This document shows positions 7,653-14,633 of a stretch of 22,711 nucleotides of DNA, in pieces. The number at the start of each line of letters is the position of its first letter. Within the stretch, counting starts at the first letter, position 1. A program made the translations under genes and the position numbers. Origin of the DNA: Chitinophagaceae bacterium (GTDB taxonomy: Bacteria > Bacteroidota > Bacteroidia > Chitinophagales > Chitinophagaceae); NCBI GenBank assembly GCA_016786525.1, contig JAEUVW010000060.1, positions 1 to 22,711 on the forward strand, given 5' to 3'. The notes beneath the pieces are model-generated. The model saw nothing but the letters and a program-made list of their open reading frames with translations. It was not told the DNA's origin and ran no database searches.

Positions 7653-8822
7653 TTAGTGTGTCGCCAGCGGGCTCTGTTTCACCAGTTCCTCGGCATATTT
7701 CCGCGCTTCGGCATCGCTGTATTCGTAGTCTGCGAAAGACGGTGCAGCCACAAAGTCTACTTTGGCCATCGTCTTCTCTATAATATCGCTCATCTCCAGG
7801 AAGTCTACCCTGTTTTGCAGGAAAGCCTGTACCGTCACTTCGTTGGCCGCATTGAGCACGCAGGGCGTATTGCCTCCTTTGAACATAGCCTCTTTAGCGA
7901 GTGCAAGATTACGGAAAGTTTTATAATCAGGTTCTTCGAATGTGAGGTTGGCAAATTCCTTAAAATCATAGCGTTTGAAGGTATTGGGCAGACGCTGGGG
8001 ATAGGCCAGGGCATACTGGATCGGCAGTTTCATGTCCGGGATACCGGCCTGTGCCTTAAGCGAACCGTCCGTAAATTGTACAAAACTGTGTACTGCGCTC
8101 TGCGGGTGAACGATCACATCGATCTGCTCATTCTTCAGTCCGAACAGCCACTTGGCTTCGATCATTTCCAGGCCTTTGTTCATCAGGGTGGCGCTGTCAA
8201 TCGTGATTTTAGCGCCCATAGTCCAGTTGGGGTGCTGCAGCGCGTGCGATGCTTTCACATTCACCAGGAAATTGGGCTTCTTGCCCCTGAATGGGCCGCC
8301 ACTTGCGGTCAGGATCACTTTTTCTATCGCCTCATGGTACTCCCCTACCAGGCATTGGAAGATGGCGGAATGCTCGCTGTCTACCGGGATAATTACCGAG
8401 CCCGTTTCTGCGGCGCGTTGCATCACCAGGTCTCCGGCGACCACAAGGGTCTCCTTGTTCGCCAGCGCAATACGTTTCCCTGCATCTACTGCGGCATAGA
8501 TGGATCTCAGGCCCGCAAAACCGACAATAGCCCCCAGTATAATGTCTACACTCTCCCAGCAGACGACCTCAGTCAGGGATGCCTGGCCGGCAAATACTTT
8601 CACCGGTTCCGATTCCAGCGCTTTTTTGACGGTTTCATATTTGGCGTCATTGGTCACGACTACGGCATTGGGCTTGTATTTCCTGGCCTGGGCGATCAGT
8701 AATTCCGTATTGCTGTGTGCTGACAATACCTCTACCCGGAACAAATCCGGGTGGCTGGAAACCACATCCAGGGCCTGTGTACCTATGGAACCGGTAGAAC
8801 CTAAAATCGCTAGTCGCTTCAT
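7653..8822 (-). CDS. dxr: 1-deoxy-D-xylulose-5-phosphate reductoisomerase
   Basis: Dxr turns DXP into 2-C-methyl-D-erythritol 4-phosphate with NADPH, the committed step of the MEP isoprenoid pathway, in the cytoplasm. The 389-residue protein starts with the NADPH-binding GSTGSIG (8-14). It has the metal-binding DSE (148-150) and Glu219 in NKGLE, the substrate loop ASGGPFRG (173-180), DSATLMNKG and HPQSAVHS. The ATG at 8822 leaves only five residues before the beta strand of the Rossmann fold, as usual. It is the first gene of the dxr-rseP unit. The likely promoter lies ~95 nt upstream. Confidence 0.97.
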   Translation of the reverse strand: MKRLAILGSTGSIGTQALDVVSSHPDLFRVEVLSAHSNTELLIAQARKYKPNAVVVTNDAKYETVKKALESEPVKVFAGQASLTEVVCWESVDIILGAIVGFAGLRSIYAAVDAGKRIALANKETLVVAGDLVMQRAAETGSVIIPVDSEHSAIFQCLVGEYHEAIEKVILTASGGPFRGKKPNFLVNVKASHALQHPNWTMGAKITIDSATLMNKGLEMIEAKWLFGLKNEQIDVIVHPQSAVHSFVQFTDGSLKAQAGIPDMKLPIQYALAYPQRLPNTFKRYDFKEFANLTFEEPDYKTFRNLALAKEAMFKGGNTPCVLNAANEVTVQAFLQNRVDFLEMSDIIEKTMAKVDFVAAPSFADYEYSDAEARKYAEELVKQSPLATH

Positions 8823-8916
8823 CTGAAAATATTATACTTGATTTATTGTTTGCTGCTTGTCTCAAAATGACAGTTTCAAGACAGTGTCCCGGAAAAGCTT
8901 TATCAATTTTGAGCTG

Positions 8917-8924
8917 CGAAGATA
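8917..8924 (-). promoter_or_regulatory. possible -7 promoter box of dxr
   Basis: On the minus strand it reads TATCTTCG, one mismatch from TAnnTTTG and identical to the box before alaS. It would give a leader of about 85-90 nt. No clear -33 element is seen. Confidence 0.35.
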
Positions 8925-9002
8925 ACCGATAAAACGCCTGATACCCATTTTAAAATGCAGCTAAAAACATAAAGTAGGTGAATGCCTCCTAAGCGTCGGT
9001 TA

Positions 9003-9030
9003 ATTTATGATTGGTGATTTATGATTGGTG
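9003..9030. repeat. 14-bp tandem repeat, two units
   Basis: ATTTATGATTGGTG occurs twice head to tail, followed by a partial third start (ATT). It sits in a GATT-rich stretch next to an imperfect inverted repeat. No function is apparent. Confidence 0.8.
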
Positions 9031-9205
9031 ATTGACTGGATTTGAATTTCAGATACCTGATTACCTGATTTTCGATTGGGGGAGGAACAAATAAACAGAA
9101 GCGCCCCTTTCCTTCCCTGTGCTGAAATCTAAAATCCCCAATTCCTAAATCAGAAATCCTGAACCCGGTATTGCTTTTAACTTTTTACCTAACGGCCTAA
9201 TTGCC

Positions 9206-9213
9206 TATCTTTG
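9206..9213 (+). promoter_or_regulatory. -7 promoter box of the reductase-ferredoxin unit
   Basis: TATCTTTG matches TAnnTTTG exactly and lies 46 nt before the ATG at 9260. The -33 region is T-rich (TTTTTA at 9182-9187) without a clear TTG. Confidence 0.5.
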
Positions 9214-9259
9214 CGAAAATTTTTTTAAAATATACCCTTAGAAATAAAGAAAAAATCTA

Positions 9260-10264
9260 ATGATCCAAACAGATATTTGTATTGTAGGGGCCGGACCTGT
9301 GGGCTTGTTTGCCGTTTTTGAAGCAGGGCTGCTCAAAATGCGCTGCCACCTTGTGGATGCACTCCCACAGGTAGGCGGTCAGCTATCTGAAATATATCCA
9401 CAAAAACCAATTTATGACATTCCCGGCTACCCGTCCATCAATGCACAGGAGCTGGTAGACAACCTGATGAAGCAGATCGAGCCCTTCCACCCTACCTTTA
9501 CCCTGGGTGAAAGACTGGAAAAGATCGACCGCCAGGAAGACAAATCGTTCATCGTCACTACCAGCGAACAAACACAGATCCACTGCAAAGTGATCGTTAT
9601 TGCCGGCGGCCTGGGCTGCTTCGAACCCCGCAAGCCTGCGGTGGAAAAACTCGAAGAATTTGAAGGCAAAGGGGTAGCCTACATGGTACGCGACCCGGAA
9701 TTGTTCCGCGACAAGGAAATCGTACTGGCCGGCGGCGGTGACTCTGCCCTGGACTGGACCATCTTCCTGGCCAATGTGGCCAAAAAAGTAACCCTGGTAC
9801 ACCGGGGTGAAACCTTCCGCGGCGCACCGGACTCTGCCGAAAAAGTGTTCCACCTGGCAGAACAAGGCAAGATCAACCTGGTACTGAAGTCGAACGTGAC
9901 CAAAATCAACGGAAATGGCGTGCTGAAAGAAGTGACCATTGCCGGAACAGACAATACCGAATATTCGATCAATGCAGACTACCTGATCCCCTTGTTTGGC
10001 CTGAGCCCTAAACTGGGTCCGATAGCCGACTGGGGCCTGAATGTAGAAAAGTCCGCCATACAGGTAGATACCACAGACTACTCCACCAACGTGGAAGGCA
10101 TCTATGCGATCGGCGACATCAATACCTATACCGGTAAGCTGAAACTGATCCTCTGCGGATTCCACGAGGCAGCCCTGATGTGCCAGAGCGCCTTCAAACA
10201 TGTGTTCCCTGACCAGCGATTGAGCTTCAAATACACGACAGTAAACGGTATAAATGAGTTTTAA
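9260..10264 (+). CDS. ferredoxin--NADP+ reductase, thioredoxin-reductase-like type
   Basis: A 334-residue FAD/NAD(P)-binding oxidoreductase that probably exchanges electrons between NADPH and the ferredoxin encoded next. It has the FAD-binding GAGPVG (10-15), the VGGQLSEIYPQKPIYDIPG region typical of YumC/Chlorobium-type reductases, a second dinucleotide-binding GGGDSA (158-163) for NADPH, and a late FAD-contact GDINTYTGK. The CxxC redox pair of true thioredoxin reductases is absent: the position reads GKGVAYMVRDPE. The next gene, 15 nt downstream, is a [2Fe-2S] ferredoxin, which supports this assignment over thioredoxin reductase. The ATG start sits directly before the first beta strand. Confidence 0.9.
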   Translation: MIQTDICIVGAGPVGLFAVFEAGLLKMRCHLVDALPQVGGQLSEIYPQKPIYDIPGYPSINAQELVDNLMKQIEPFHPTFTLGERLEKIDRQEDKSFIVTTSEQTQIHCKVIVIAGGLGCFEPRKPAVEKLEEFEGKGVAYMVRDPELFRDKEIVLAGGGDSALDWTIFLANVAKKVTLVHRGETFRGAPDSAEKVFHLAEQGKINLVLKSNVTKINGNGVLKEVTIAGTDNTEYSINADYLIPLFGLSPKLGPIADWGLNVEKSAIQVDTTDYSTNVEGIYAIGDINTYTGKLKLILCGFHEAALMCQSAFKHVFPDQRLSFKYTTVNGINEF

Positions 10265-10279
10265 TAAAAATATTTTATA

Positions 10280-10606
10280 ATGGGTCTCATTCAATTTACA
10301 GTCGAGGATCGCAATGGCCAGACACAGGAACTGGAGATACCGGATGATATGAGCCTGAGCCTGATGGAAGCGCTGAAGGCCAGCGAGTATAGCATCATGG
10401 CCACCTGTGGCGGCATGGCACTCTGCGCTACCTGCCATGTGCAGGTGTTGCAAGGATTCGAAAAATTACCCCTAATCAATGAGGATGAGCTGGAAATGCT
10501 CGACACCTTACCTGATGCCACAGATACAAGCCGGCTGGCCTGCCAGCTGCGCATCAATGATACACTAAGCGGAGCCTATATCCGTATACGCGGCGAAGAA
10601 GAATAA
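10280..10606 (+). CDS. [2Fe-2S] ferredoxin, adrenodoxin/Isc type
   Basis: A 108-residue electron carrier. The four cluster ligands are Cys43, Cys49, Cys52 and Cys88, spaced CX5CX2CX35C, as in adrenodoxin, putidaredoxin and Isc ferredoxins and unlike the plant type (CX4CX2C). The order ATCGGMALCATCHV, then INEDELEMLD and SRLACQLR, is characteristic. Only 15 nt separate it from the reductase gene, so the two proteins are likely redox partners; their final acceptor (Fe-S assembly, a P450 or another enzyme) is not visible here. A terminator follows. A 96-nt broken copy of its 3' end lies at 12478-12573. Confidence 0.93.
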   Translation: MGLIQFTVEDRNGQTQELEIPDDMSLSLMEALKASEYSIMATCGGMALCATCHVQVLQGFEKLPLINEDELEMLDTLPDATDTSRLACQLRINDTLSGAYIRIRGEEE

Positions 10607-10621
10607 AAGTATCAGTATCTG

Positions 10622-10665
10622 AAAAGACCGTCCCGGAAATAAGATTCCGGGATGGTCTTTTTATT
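10622..10665 (+). terminator. terminator of the reductase-ferredoxin unit
   Basis: A 17-bp stem (10622-10638 with 10645-10661, one G-T wobble) with loop ATAAGA ends in a T-rich tract. It starts 16 nt after the ferredoxin stop. Confidence 0.9.
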
Positions 10666-10807
10666 TCATCTTATTTCATCAAAAAGGACTACTGCAGACC
10701 TCCGGCCGGAAGTCCATAATTTTAAGGATACACCCAACCATTTTGAAAAAACCAAAGTCTGTATATCAAGAAACATAATTTAATAATTTTATAAACCATC
10801 GACTAAA

Positions 10808-11845
10808 ATGAAAAAAATCAACCTCGTCACCACATTACTTCTCTCCTGTTTCCTGAACAACCTTCATGCGCAAACTGTTCCTTACGGCAGGTGCGATACT
10901 TTTACACTGCATCGGGCGAGCCTTGTTGCCTATTACAATTTCTCCACAGCCTCAGGGCCTGTGACAGACCTGAGCGGCAAAGGCCATACCGGTACCCGCG
11001 TAGGAGCGGTGGCCAACATTGCCGATGCAGGGGGCAACCCCGACTGTGCCATGCAGTTTCCGGGCCTGGCCAACAACCATATCCGGATCAGCTCCGACCC
11101 CGATTTTGACTTTGCTACGCACCCCGCTACTATATCGGTCTGGTACCTGGCACAGGAAACCAATGGCGGCAAATATGAACAATTGCTGGGAAGAGGTCCA
11201 GGATTTAAGGGCGACTATTCAGTGGCATTGCATGACTGCCGCAGACCAGTGGCTATGATCAACAGTGCCTTCTGCTGGGATTCACTCACGATTGCATCCC
11301 CCTGCGATACGAGCAGCTTTTACCGGATGCAGTGGAACCACCTGGTAGTTGTGTTTGATAATGGCGGAAGCGGGGCAGCTCGTCCGGCTACAGTCTACCT
11401 GAATGGTGTTGCCAGCAATGACTGGCATAGCGGGAGCGGACCAATGGGTGTTGATACCGGAAATGTTTACCTGGGCGACAATTTTAAAGGGTTGATGGAT
11501 GATGTAAGGATTTACAGCACTGCCTTTACGGCTGCTGATGTCAATGCCCTGTACACCTACGGAATTGCCGGTTGCTGCAATACAGCTACAAGCCTTCGCG
11601 AACAGACCCCCGGAAAGAACATCAACATCTATCCCAATCCTGCCGGCGACCGGATCAACATAGAAGCACCACAGGAATTTTCGGGCGGCAGCATAACCGT
11701 TTTCAATGCGCTGGGCCAGGCGGTATTGCATACAAGCCTGAGCAACAGCCTGAACCTGGAGCAATTGCCTGCCGGAGTGTACATATTGGATTGCAGCAAT
11801 ATGTCAGGAGATACACACATCAGACAAAGACTCAACAAACTATGA
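10808..11845 (+). CDS. secreted LamG-domain protein with T9SS sorting domain
   Basis: A 345-residue exported protein. A signal peptide (MKKINLVTTLLLSCFLNNLHAQ) is followed by a concanavalin/LamG-like jelly roll: LVAYYNFSTASGPVTDLSGKGHTG near 39-62, TISVWYLAQE near 108-117, WNHLVVVFDNG, ATVYLNGV and GLMDDVRIYSTAFTAADVNALY near 229-250. The last ~75 residues (NIYPNPAGDRIN to LNKL) are a type A T9SS sorting domain. LamG domains often bind glycans or matrix proteins; the ligand here is unknown. It is a single-gene unit between two terminators. It forms the first of two cargo genes placed between the ferredoxin and the CBS gene. Confidence 0.88.
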   Translation: MKKINLVTTLLLSCFLNNLHAQTVPYGRCDTFTLHRASLVAYYNFSTASGPVTDLSGKGHTGTRVGAVANIADAGGNPDCAMQFPGLANNHIRISSDPDFDFATHPATISVWYLAQETNGGKYEQLLGRGPGFKGDYSVALHDCRRPVAMINSAFCWDSLTIASPCDTSSFYRMQWNHLVVVFDNGGSGAARPATVYLNGVASNDWHSGSGPMGVDTGNVYLGDNFKGLMDDVRIYSTAFTAADVNALYTYGIAGCCNTATSLREQTPGKNINIYPNPAGDRINIEAPQEFSGGSITVFNALGQAVLHTSLSNSLNLEQLPAGVYILDCSNMSGDTHIRQRLNKL

Positions 11846-11900
11846 TGTATTATCATCTAGGCAGTTGACTCGAAATCAATTTTAAGACGTAGGAACCCAG

Positions 11901-11946
11901 AAATACAGCGCATTCACTTATCCGGGAATGAGCTGTATTTTTTCGC
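11901..11946 (+). terminator. terminator of the LamG gene
   Basis: Outer stem AAATACAGC/GCTGTATTT (11901-11909 with 11932-11940) continues inward after one mismatch (CATTC/GAATG). It is followed by TTT, giving six T in a row, 56 nt after the stop. Confidence 0.75.
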
Positions 11947-12400
11947 CATGGAGCATGATCTACCCGGACCGGGGTCAAAACAATAATACAGGCTTATCTA
12001 AACGCTGCGGATTTCCCTAAGACAATCAGCAAGCCCCCCGCTACTTTGCATCAGATACAGCCGTGCTATCATTCAATTCGAACACACACTTTCGATAGAC
12101 CAAATATTTAACTGATTGTCAATTAATTATTCATTTCAAAAGAAGAAGGTTACCCGTGACAGATCGCGTTTCATTTTGCCCTCTTTTCAGGACAATTAAA
12201 TATGAACTTCGGTTGCTTTTACACTGCGCTAACCGATTGAGCGCGGAACTCCCCGGCCGTACGAATTTCTACTAAAATGCCGGGACGGCATAACATTTAC
12301 GTGCTGCTGTTATGAGCACATTGAAAATAAAGTCTACTGAGGGACAAAACAAATCAATTGAAATGACCCATCCATTTATAGAACTTTCTACAAAGGATTT
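11947..12400. other. non-coding stretch downstream of the LamG gene
   Basis: Neither strand has an ORF that looks coding, and no protein remnant was recognised in hand translation of parts of it. From about 12314 onward it begins to resemble the region after the fibre-like gene (for example ATTGAAAATAAAGTCTA here, ATTGAAAACAAAGTCTT at 13722), leading into flank copy A. A small inverted repeat (ATGCC/GGCAT) lies near 12275-12290. Confidence 0.5.
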
Positions 12401-12478
12401 GTTCTTCAAAAAGCAAAAAAGCTGCTCTCAGGCACCTTCAGGTCTAGCCTCTGCCCGACACAGGCCTCTAAAAAAATC
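12401..12478. repeat. flank copy A (diverged copy of the region after the fibre-like gene)
   Basis: It matches 13803-13878. The best part is 39 nt (12437-12475 against 13838-13876) with only two mismatches. The part matching the CBS-gene terminator has lost much of its hairpin pairing (GCTGCTCTCAGGCACC against GCTGCCCGGGGGCAGC). It ends directly at the start of the ferredoxin-tail copy. Confidence 0.85.
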
Positions 12479-12573
12479 CTGATGCCACAGATACAAGCCG
12501 GCTGGCTGCCAGCTGCGCATCAATGATACCCTGAGCGGCGCCTATATCCGCATACGGGGCGAAGAAGAATAAA
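12478..12573 (+). pseudogene. ferredoxin 3'-end fragment
   Basis: It matches 10511-10607 of the intact ferredoxin gene, from codon Pro78 through the stop codon and one base beyond. There are five substitutions and one single-base deletion in 97 positions. All five substitutions are third-position and silent (ACA/ACC, CTA/CTG, GGA/GGC, CGT/CGC, CGC/CGG). The deletion removes one C of the GCC codon before the fourth cluster cysteine, so even the fragment is out of frame. There is no start or N-terminal part. A different but intact terminator follows at 12594. The silent pattern suggests the fragment came from a working ferredoxin gene of a related strain or a paralogue. Confidence 0.92.
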
Positions 12574-12593
12574 TACCATTGATCACAAAACAG

Positions 12594-12626
12594 TAAAGCG
12601 ACCCTCTGCGGTCGCTTTATTTTTTT
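12594..12626 (+). terminator. terminator behind the ferredoxin fragment
   Basis: A perfect 10-bp stem TAAAGCGACC/GGTCGCTTTA (12594-12603 with 12610-12619) with loop CTCTGC is followed by seven T. Its sequence is unrelated to the terminator of the intact ferredoxin gene. Confidence 0.88.
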
Positions 12627-12851
12627 CAGCTATAAACCTAAACAAAATCTTCAGATAAGCATCATTTTAAATTAACAATCAATCAATAAACACCGGCATA
12701 TAATCCAATTACACAAACCCTCAATTCGTTTTGTTTGTTTTCTTAAGCGAAAAACAAAATCGACAAATAGCAGTTAATTAAATGCTAATAACACTACAAC
12801 GAATTGAAAATGGCATAATATTTGAACCATAGCATATTCAAAATACTGGAA

Positions 12852-13700
12852 ATGAATACAAACGGTTCTATTTTATTGCTTATTCTATTATTCGCAGTAG
12901 CCCAAACCAGCACTGCGCAGAACCTGATCAACCATAAAGGAACACGCATACCAGTGGACACCAGTAAATGGGCTTTAAGTGGGGTTAATCTGTACAATAA
13001 AAATATCGGAACTGTCGGTATCGGAACTACCAGCGCTGCCGATAACAATGCTGCCCTTGAGGTCAAGGCCACCAATAAAGGCATGCTGATCCCAAGAGTT
13101 TCCCTTTCATCAAAGAGTAGCACATCCCCACTCACAGCACACGTCGCCGGTATGCTGGTGTACAATACCGCCACTGCCGGCACCGTTCCCAACAACGTAA
13201 GCCCCGGCTTTTACTACAATACCGGCGCTGCATGGGCCAGGGTAATGGAACAAAGCTCCGCTCCCACAGACACCACAAATGATGGCTGGAAAGAAGATGC
13301 CGGAAATACACAGGTGAGGCTGGCCTACCGTTCAGATGGCCTTACAGCAAGAACCACAGGTACAGAATTTGTCATTGCAGACAATGGAAGAGTGGGCATC
13401 GGCACGCCGGCACCGGCATCAACTTTCGAGGTAAAGGGTTCTCTGGCAAGCTCTGTAAACAGCATATCGGCAGCCACCACACTCAATGAGTCGCATTCAT
13501 ATATTGTCATGAACAGCGGCTCGTCTATTACCCTGCCTGCTGCCGCTACCTGTCCAGGAAGGGTGTACCATATCCGGAATGCCAGCGGCACCACTAAAAC
13601 AATCAGTTTGTCCGGTACTACAACAACTTTAACGAATAACCGGACGATGACCTGTATCAGCGACGGAACCATTTGGCACCGGTTTGGAACAGCTCCCTGA
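12852..13700 (+). CDS. exported fibre-like protein (GIGTT / LVYNT repeat family)
   Basis: A protein of 282 residues from the chosen start. A signal peptide (MNTNGSILLLILLFAVAQTSTAQ) leads into motifs of a widespread Bacteroidota surface/fibre-like family: VGIGTTSAADNNAALEVKATNKGMLIPR, AGMLVYNTATAG, GFYYNTGAAWARV, and a second VGIGTPAPASTFEVKG. The C-terminal ~75 residues (SHSYIVMNSGSSITLP, YHIRNASGTTKTISL, ISDGTIWHRFG) resemble beta-rich tips of phage-type fibres. There is no T9SS sorting domain and no S74 peptidase. The ATG at 12822 would add ten residues; the later start gives a cleaner signal peptide and leaves room for a TAATATTTG box at 12816-12824. Function unknown. Confidence 0.8.
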   Translation: MNTNGSILLLILLFAVAQTSTAQNLINHKGTRIPVDTSKWALSGVNLYNKNIGTVGIGTTSAADNNAALEVKATNKGMLIPRVSLSSKSSTSPLTAHVAGMLVYNTATAGTVPNNVSPGFYYNTGAAWARVMEQSSAPTDTTNDGWKEDAGNTQVRLAYRSDGLTARTTGTEFVIADNGRVGIGTPAPASTFEVKGSLASSVNSISAATTLNESHSYIVMNSGSSITLPAAATCPGRVYHIRNASGTTKTISLSGTTTTLTNNRTMTCISDGTIWHRFGTAP

Positions 13701-13802
13701 GTGCGCTTTGGTTTATTAGTATATTGAAAACAAAGTCTTACAAATTTGTAAAATAATAAAGACTATTTAAACATTAATTAAACTCTCTACCAACTGTTTC
13801 CT

Positions 13803-13878
13803 GTTCCCTAAAAAACAAAAAGCTGCCCGGGGGCAGCTTCAGGTCTGGCCTCTGTCCGACACAGGCCTCTAAAAAATC
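13803..13878. repeat. flank copy B (native copy beside the CBS gene)
   Basis: This is the counterpart of 12401-12478. Besides the CBS terminator it contains a second hairpin, GGCCT(c)TGT/ACA(c)AGGCC, at 13847-13867. Weaker similarity between the two flanks extends upstream to about 13716 (against 12314). Confidence 0.85.
13811..13839 (-). terminator. terminator of the helicase-hydrolase-CBS run
   Basis: The stem AAGCTGCCC/GGGCAGCTT (13820-13828 with 13831-13839) is followed on the minus strand by TTTTGTTTTTT. It lies ~40 nt after the CBS-gene stop. Confidence 0.85.
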
Positions 13879-13880
13879 GA

Positions 13881-14570
13881 TTACATATAAATATAGTTCA
13901 TCAGCAATTTATAGCGGTCAGCTATATCTGTCTCCAGTTTCTGATCGCCGTAAGTATCCAAAACGGTATAATCAAAGCGCTCCAGCGATTGAACTACTGC
14001 GGCCAAATCGGTGCTGTTTGTCTTAATTGTTACTTCAAGCTTCTCTGTTAATACATTGGTTTTCACATGGGTACCCAATATCAGTACCTGCTCGCTTTCA
14101 CAGATACGCGCGATCTGGGACAGGCTGTAGTTCCGGGGATCCATCTCCAGCACAATGATGCCGCCATTCACATCGATGCTTACATTTTCGATCAGGTAGC
14201 GGGTCAGGCCCTCGCGGGTCAGCGCCCCCGCATACTCCTGGCCTTCCAGCACTACCGGCAGGATACTCAGGTCGTGCATGTACAGCAGGCGCAAGGCTTC
14301 AAAGGGATGCGCGTTGATGGAAATGGCCGGCCGGAAATGTTCATAGAAATGAGGGTTCATTTCCTCCGGGTCTCCTTCATGGCTCTGCACTTCCTTGATG
14401 TCGATCAGGCCCATATAGTGCCCGTTTTCCACCACGGGGATCTGCTGCAGCTTGGTCGCAAAAAACAGCGAATTGACGTATTCTATTTGATCGGTCGGTG
14501 CCACTATGGGCACATCGGCAGCGATCAGTTGATTGAGTAACATGACTTCCGGGTTTGAGGGTTTGACCAA
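13881..14570 (-). CDS. CBS-domain protein
   Basis: A 229-residue cytoplasmic protein with a CBS pair in its first ~130 residues (IVAPTDQIEYVNSLFFATKLQQIPVVENGHYMGLID and ISINAHPFEALRLLYMHDLSILPVV...YAGALTREGL). A second half (~131-229, GGIIVLEMDPRNYSLSQIARICES... TIKTNS) has the look of an ACT-like regulatory fold. CBS pairs usually sense adenine nucleotides; here the partner is unknown. The ATG at 14543 (MLLNQLIAAD) is an equally possible start. It lies 63 nt after the alpha/beta hydrolase gene and is the last gene of the minus-strand run. From memory, a NAD kinase gene often follows this gene in the phylum; here the cargo region does. Confidence 0.82.
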   Translation of the reverse strand: MVKPSNPEVMLLNQLIAADVPIVAPTDQIEYVNSLFFATKLQQIPVVENGHYMGLIDIKEVQSHEGDPEEMNPHFYEHFRPAISINAHPFEALRLLYMHDLSILPVVLEGQEYAGALTREGLTRYLIENVSIDVNGGIIVLEMDPRNYSLSQIARICESEQVLILGTHVKTNVLTEKLEVTIKTNSTDLAAVVQSLERFDYTVLDTYGDQKLETDIADRYKLLMNYIYM

Positions 14571-14633
14571 CAGTAGATACTGTAAGTTTAAACACCTGGT
14601 TCTTAAAGAAAACCAAAAAGAAAGAACGGGTAC

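Larger units (their letters stand above)
8823..9259. other. 437-nt divergent intergenic region between dxr and the reductase gene
   Basis: No ORF is supported here. It holds a minus-strand -7 box for dxr near 8917, a 14-bp tandem repeat at 9003-9030, an imperfect inverted repeat (9065-9081 with 9136-9153) in GATT/AATC-rich sequence, and a plus-strand -7 box at 9206-9213 for the reductase gene. Confidence 0.7.

Noticed and set aside
9260..10264. Thioredoxin reductase as the identity of the reductase
   Set aside because: The CxxC redox pair is absent, and the next gene is a ferredoxin.
12478..12573. The ferredoxin copy as a functional small gene
   Set aside because: It lacks the start, the first three cluster cysteines and the correct frame because of a one-base deletion.
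13740..13772. Inverted repeat AGTCTT...AAGACT after the fibre-like gene as its terminator
   Set aside because: The stem is short, the spacing is wide and there is no T tract. No convincing plus-strand terminator was found for this gene.
10511..13878. Integron, transposon or prophage as the source of the cargo region
   Set aside because: No integrase, transposase, terminal inverted repeat, target-site duplication or attC-like structure was found. The fibre-like gene resembles phage fibres only in general style and has a signal peptide.
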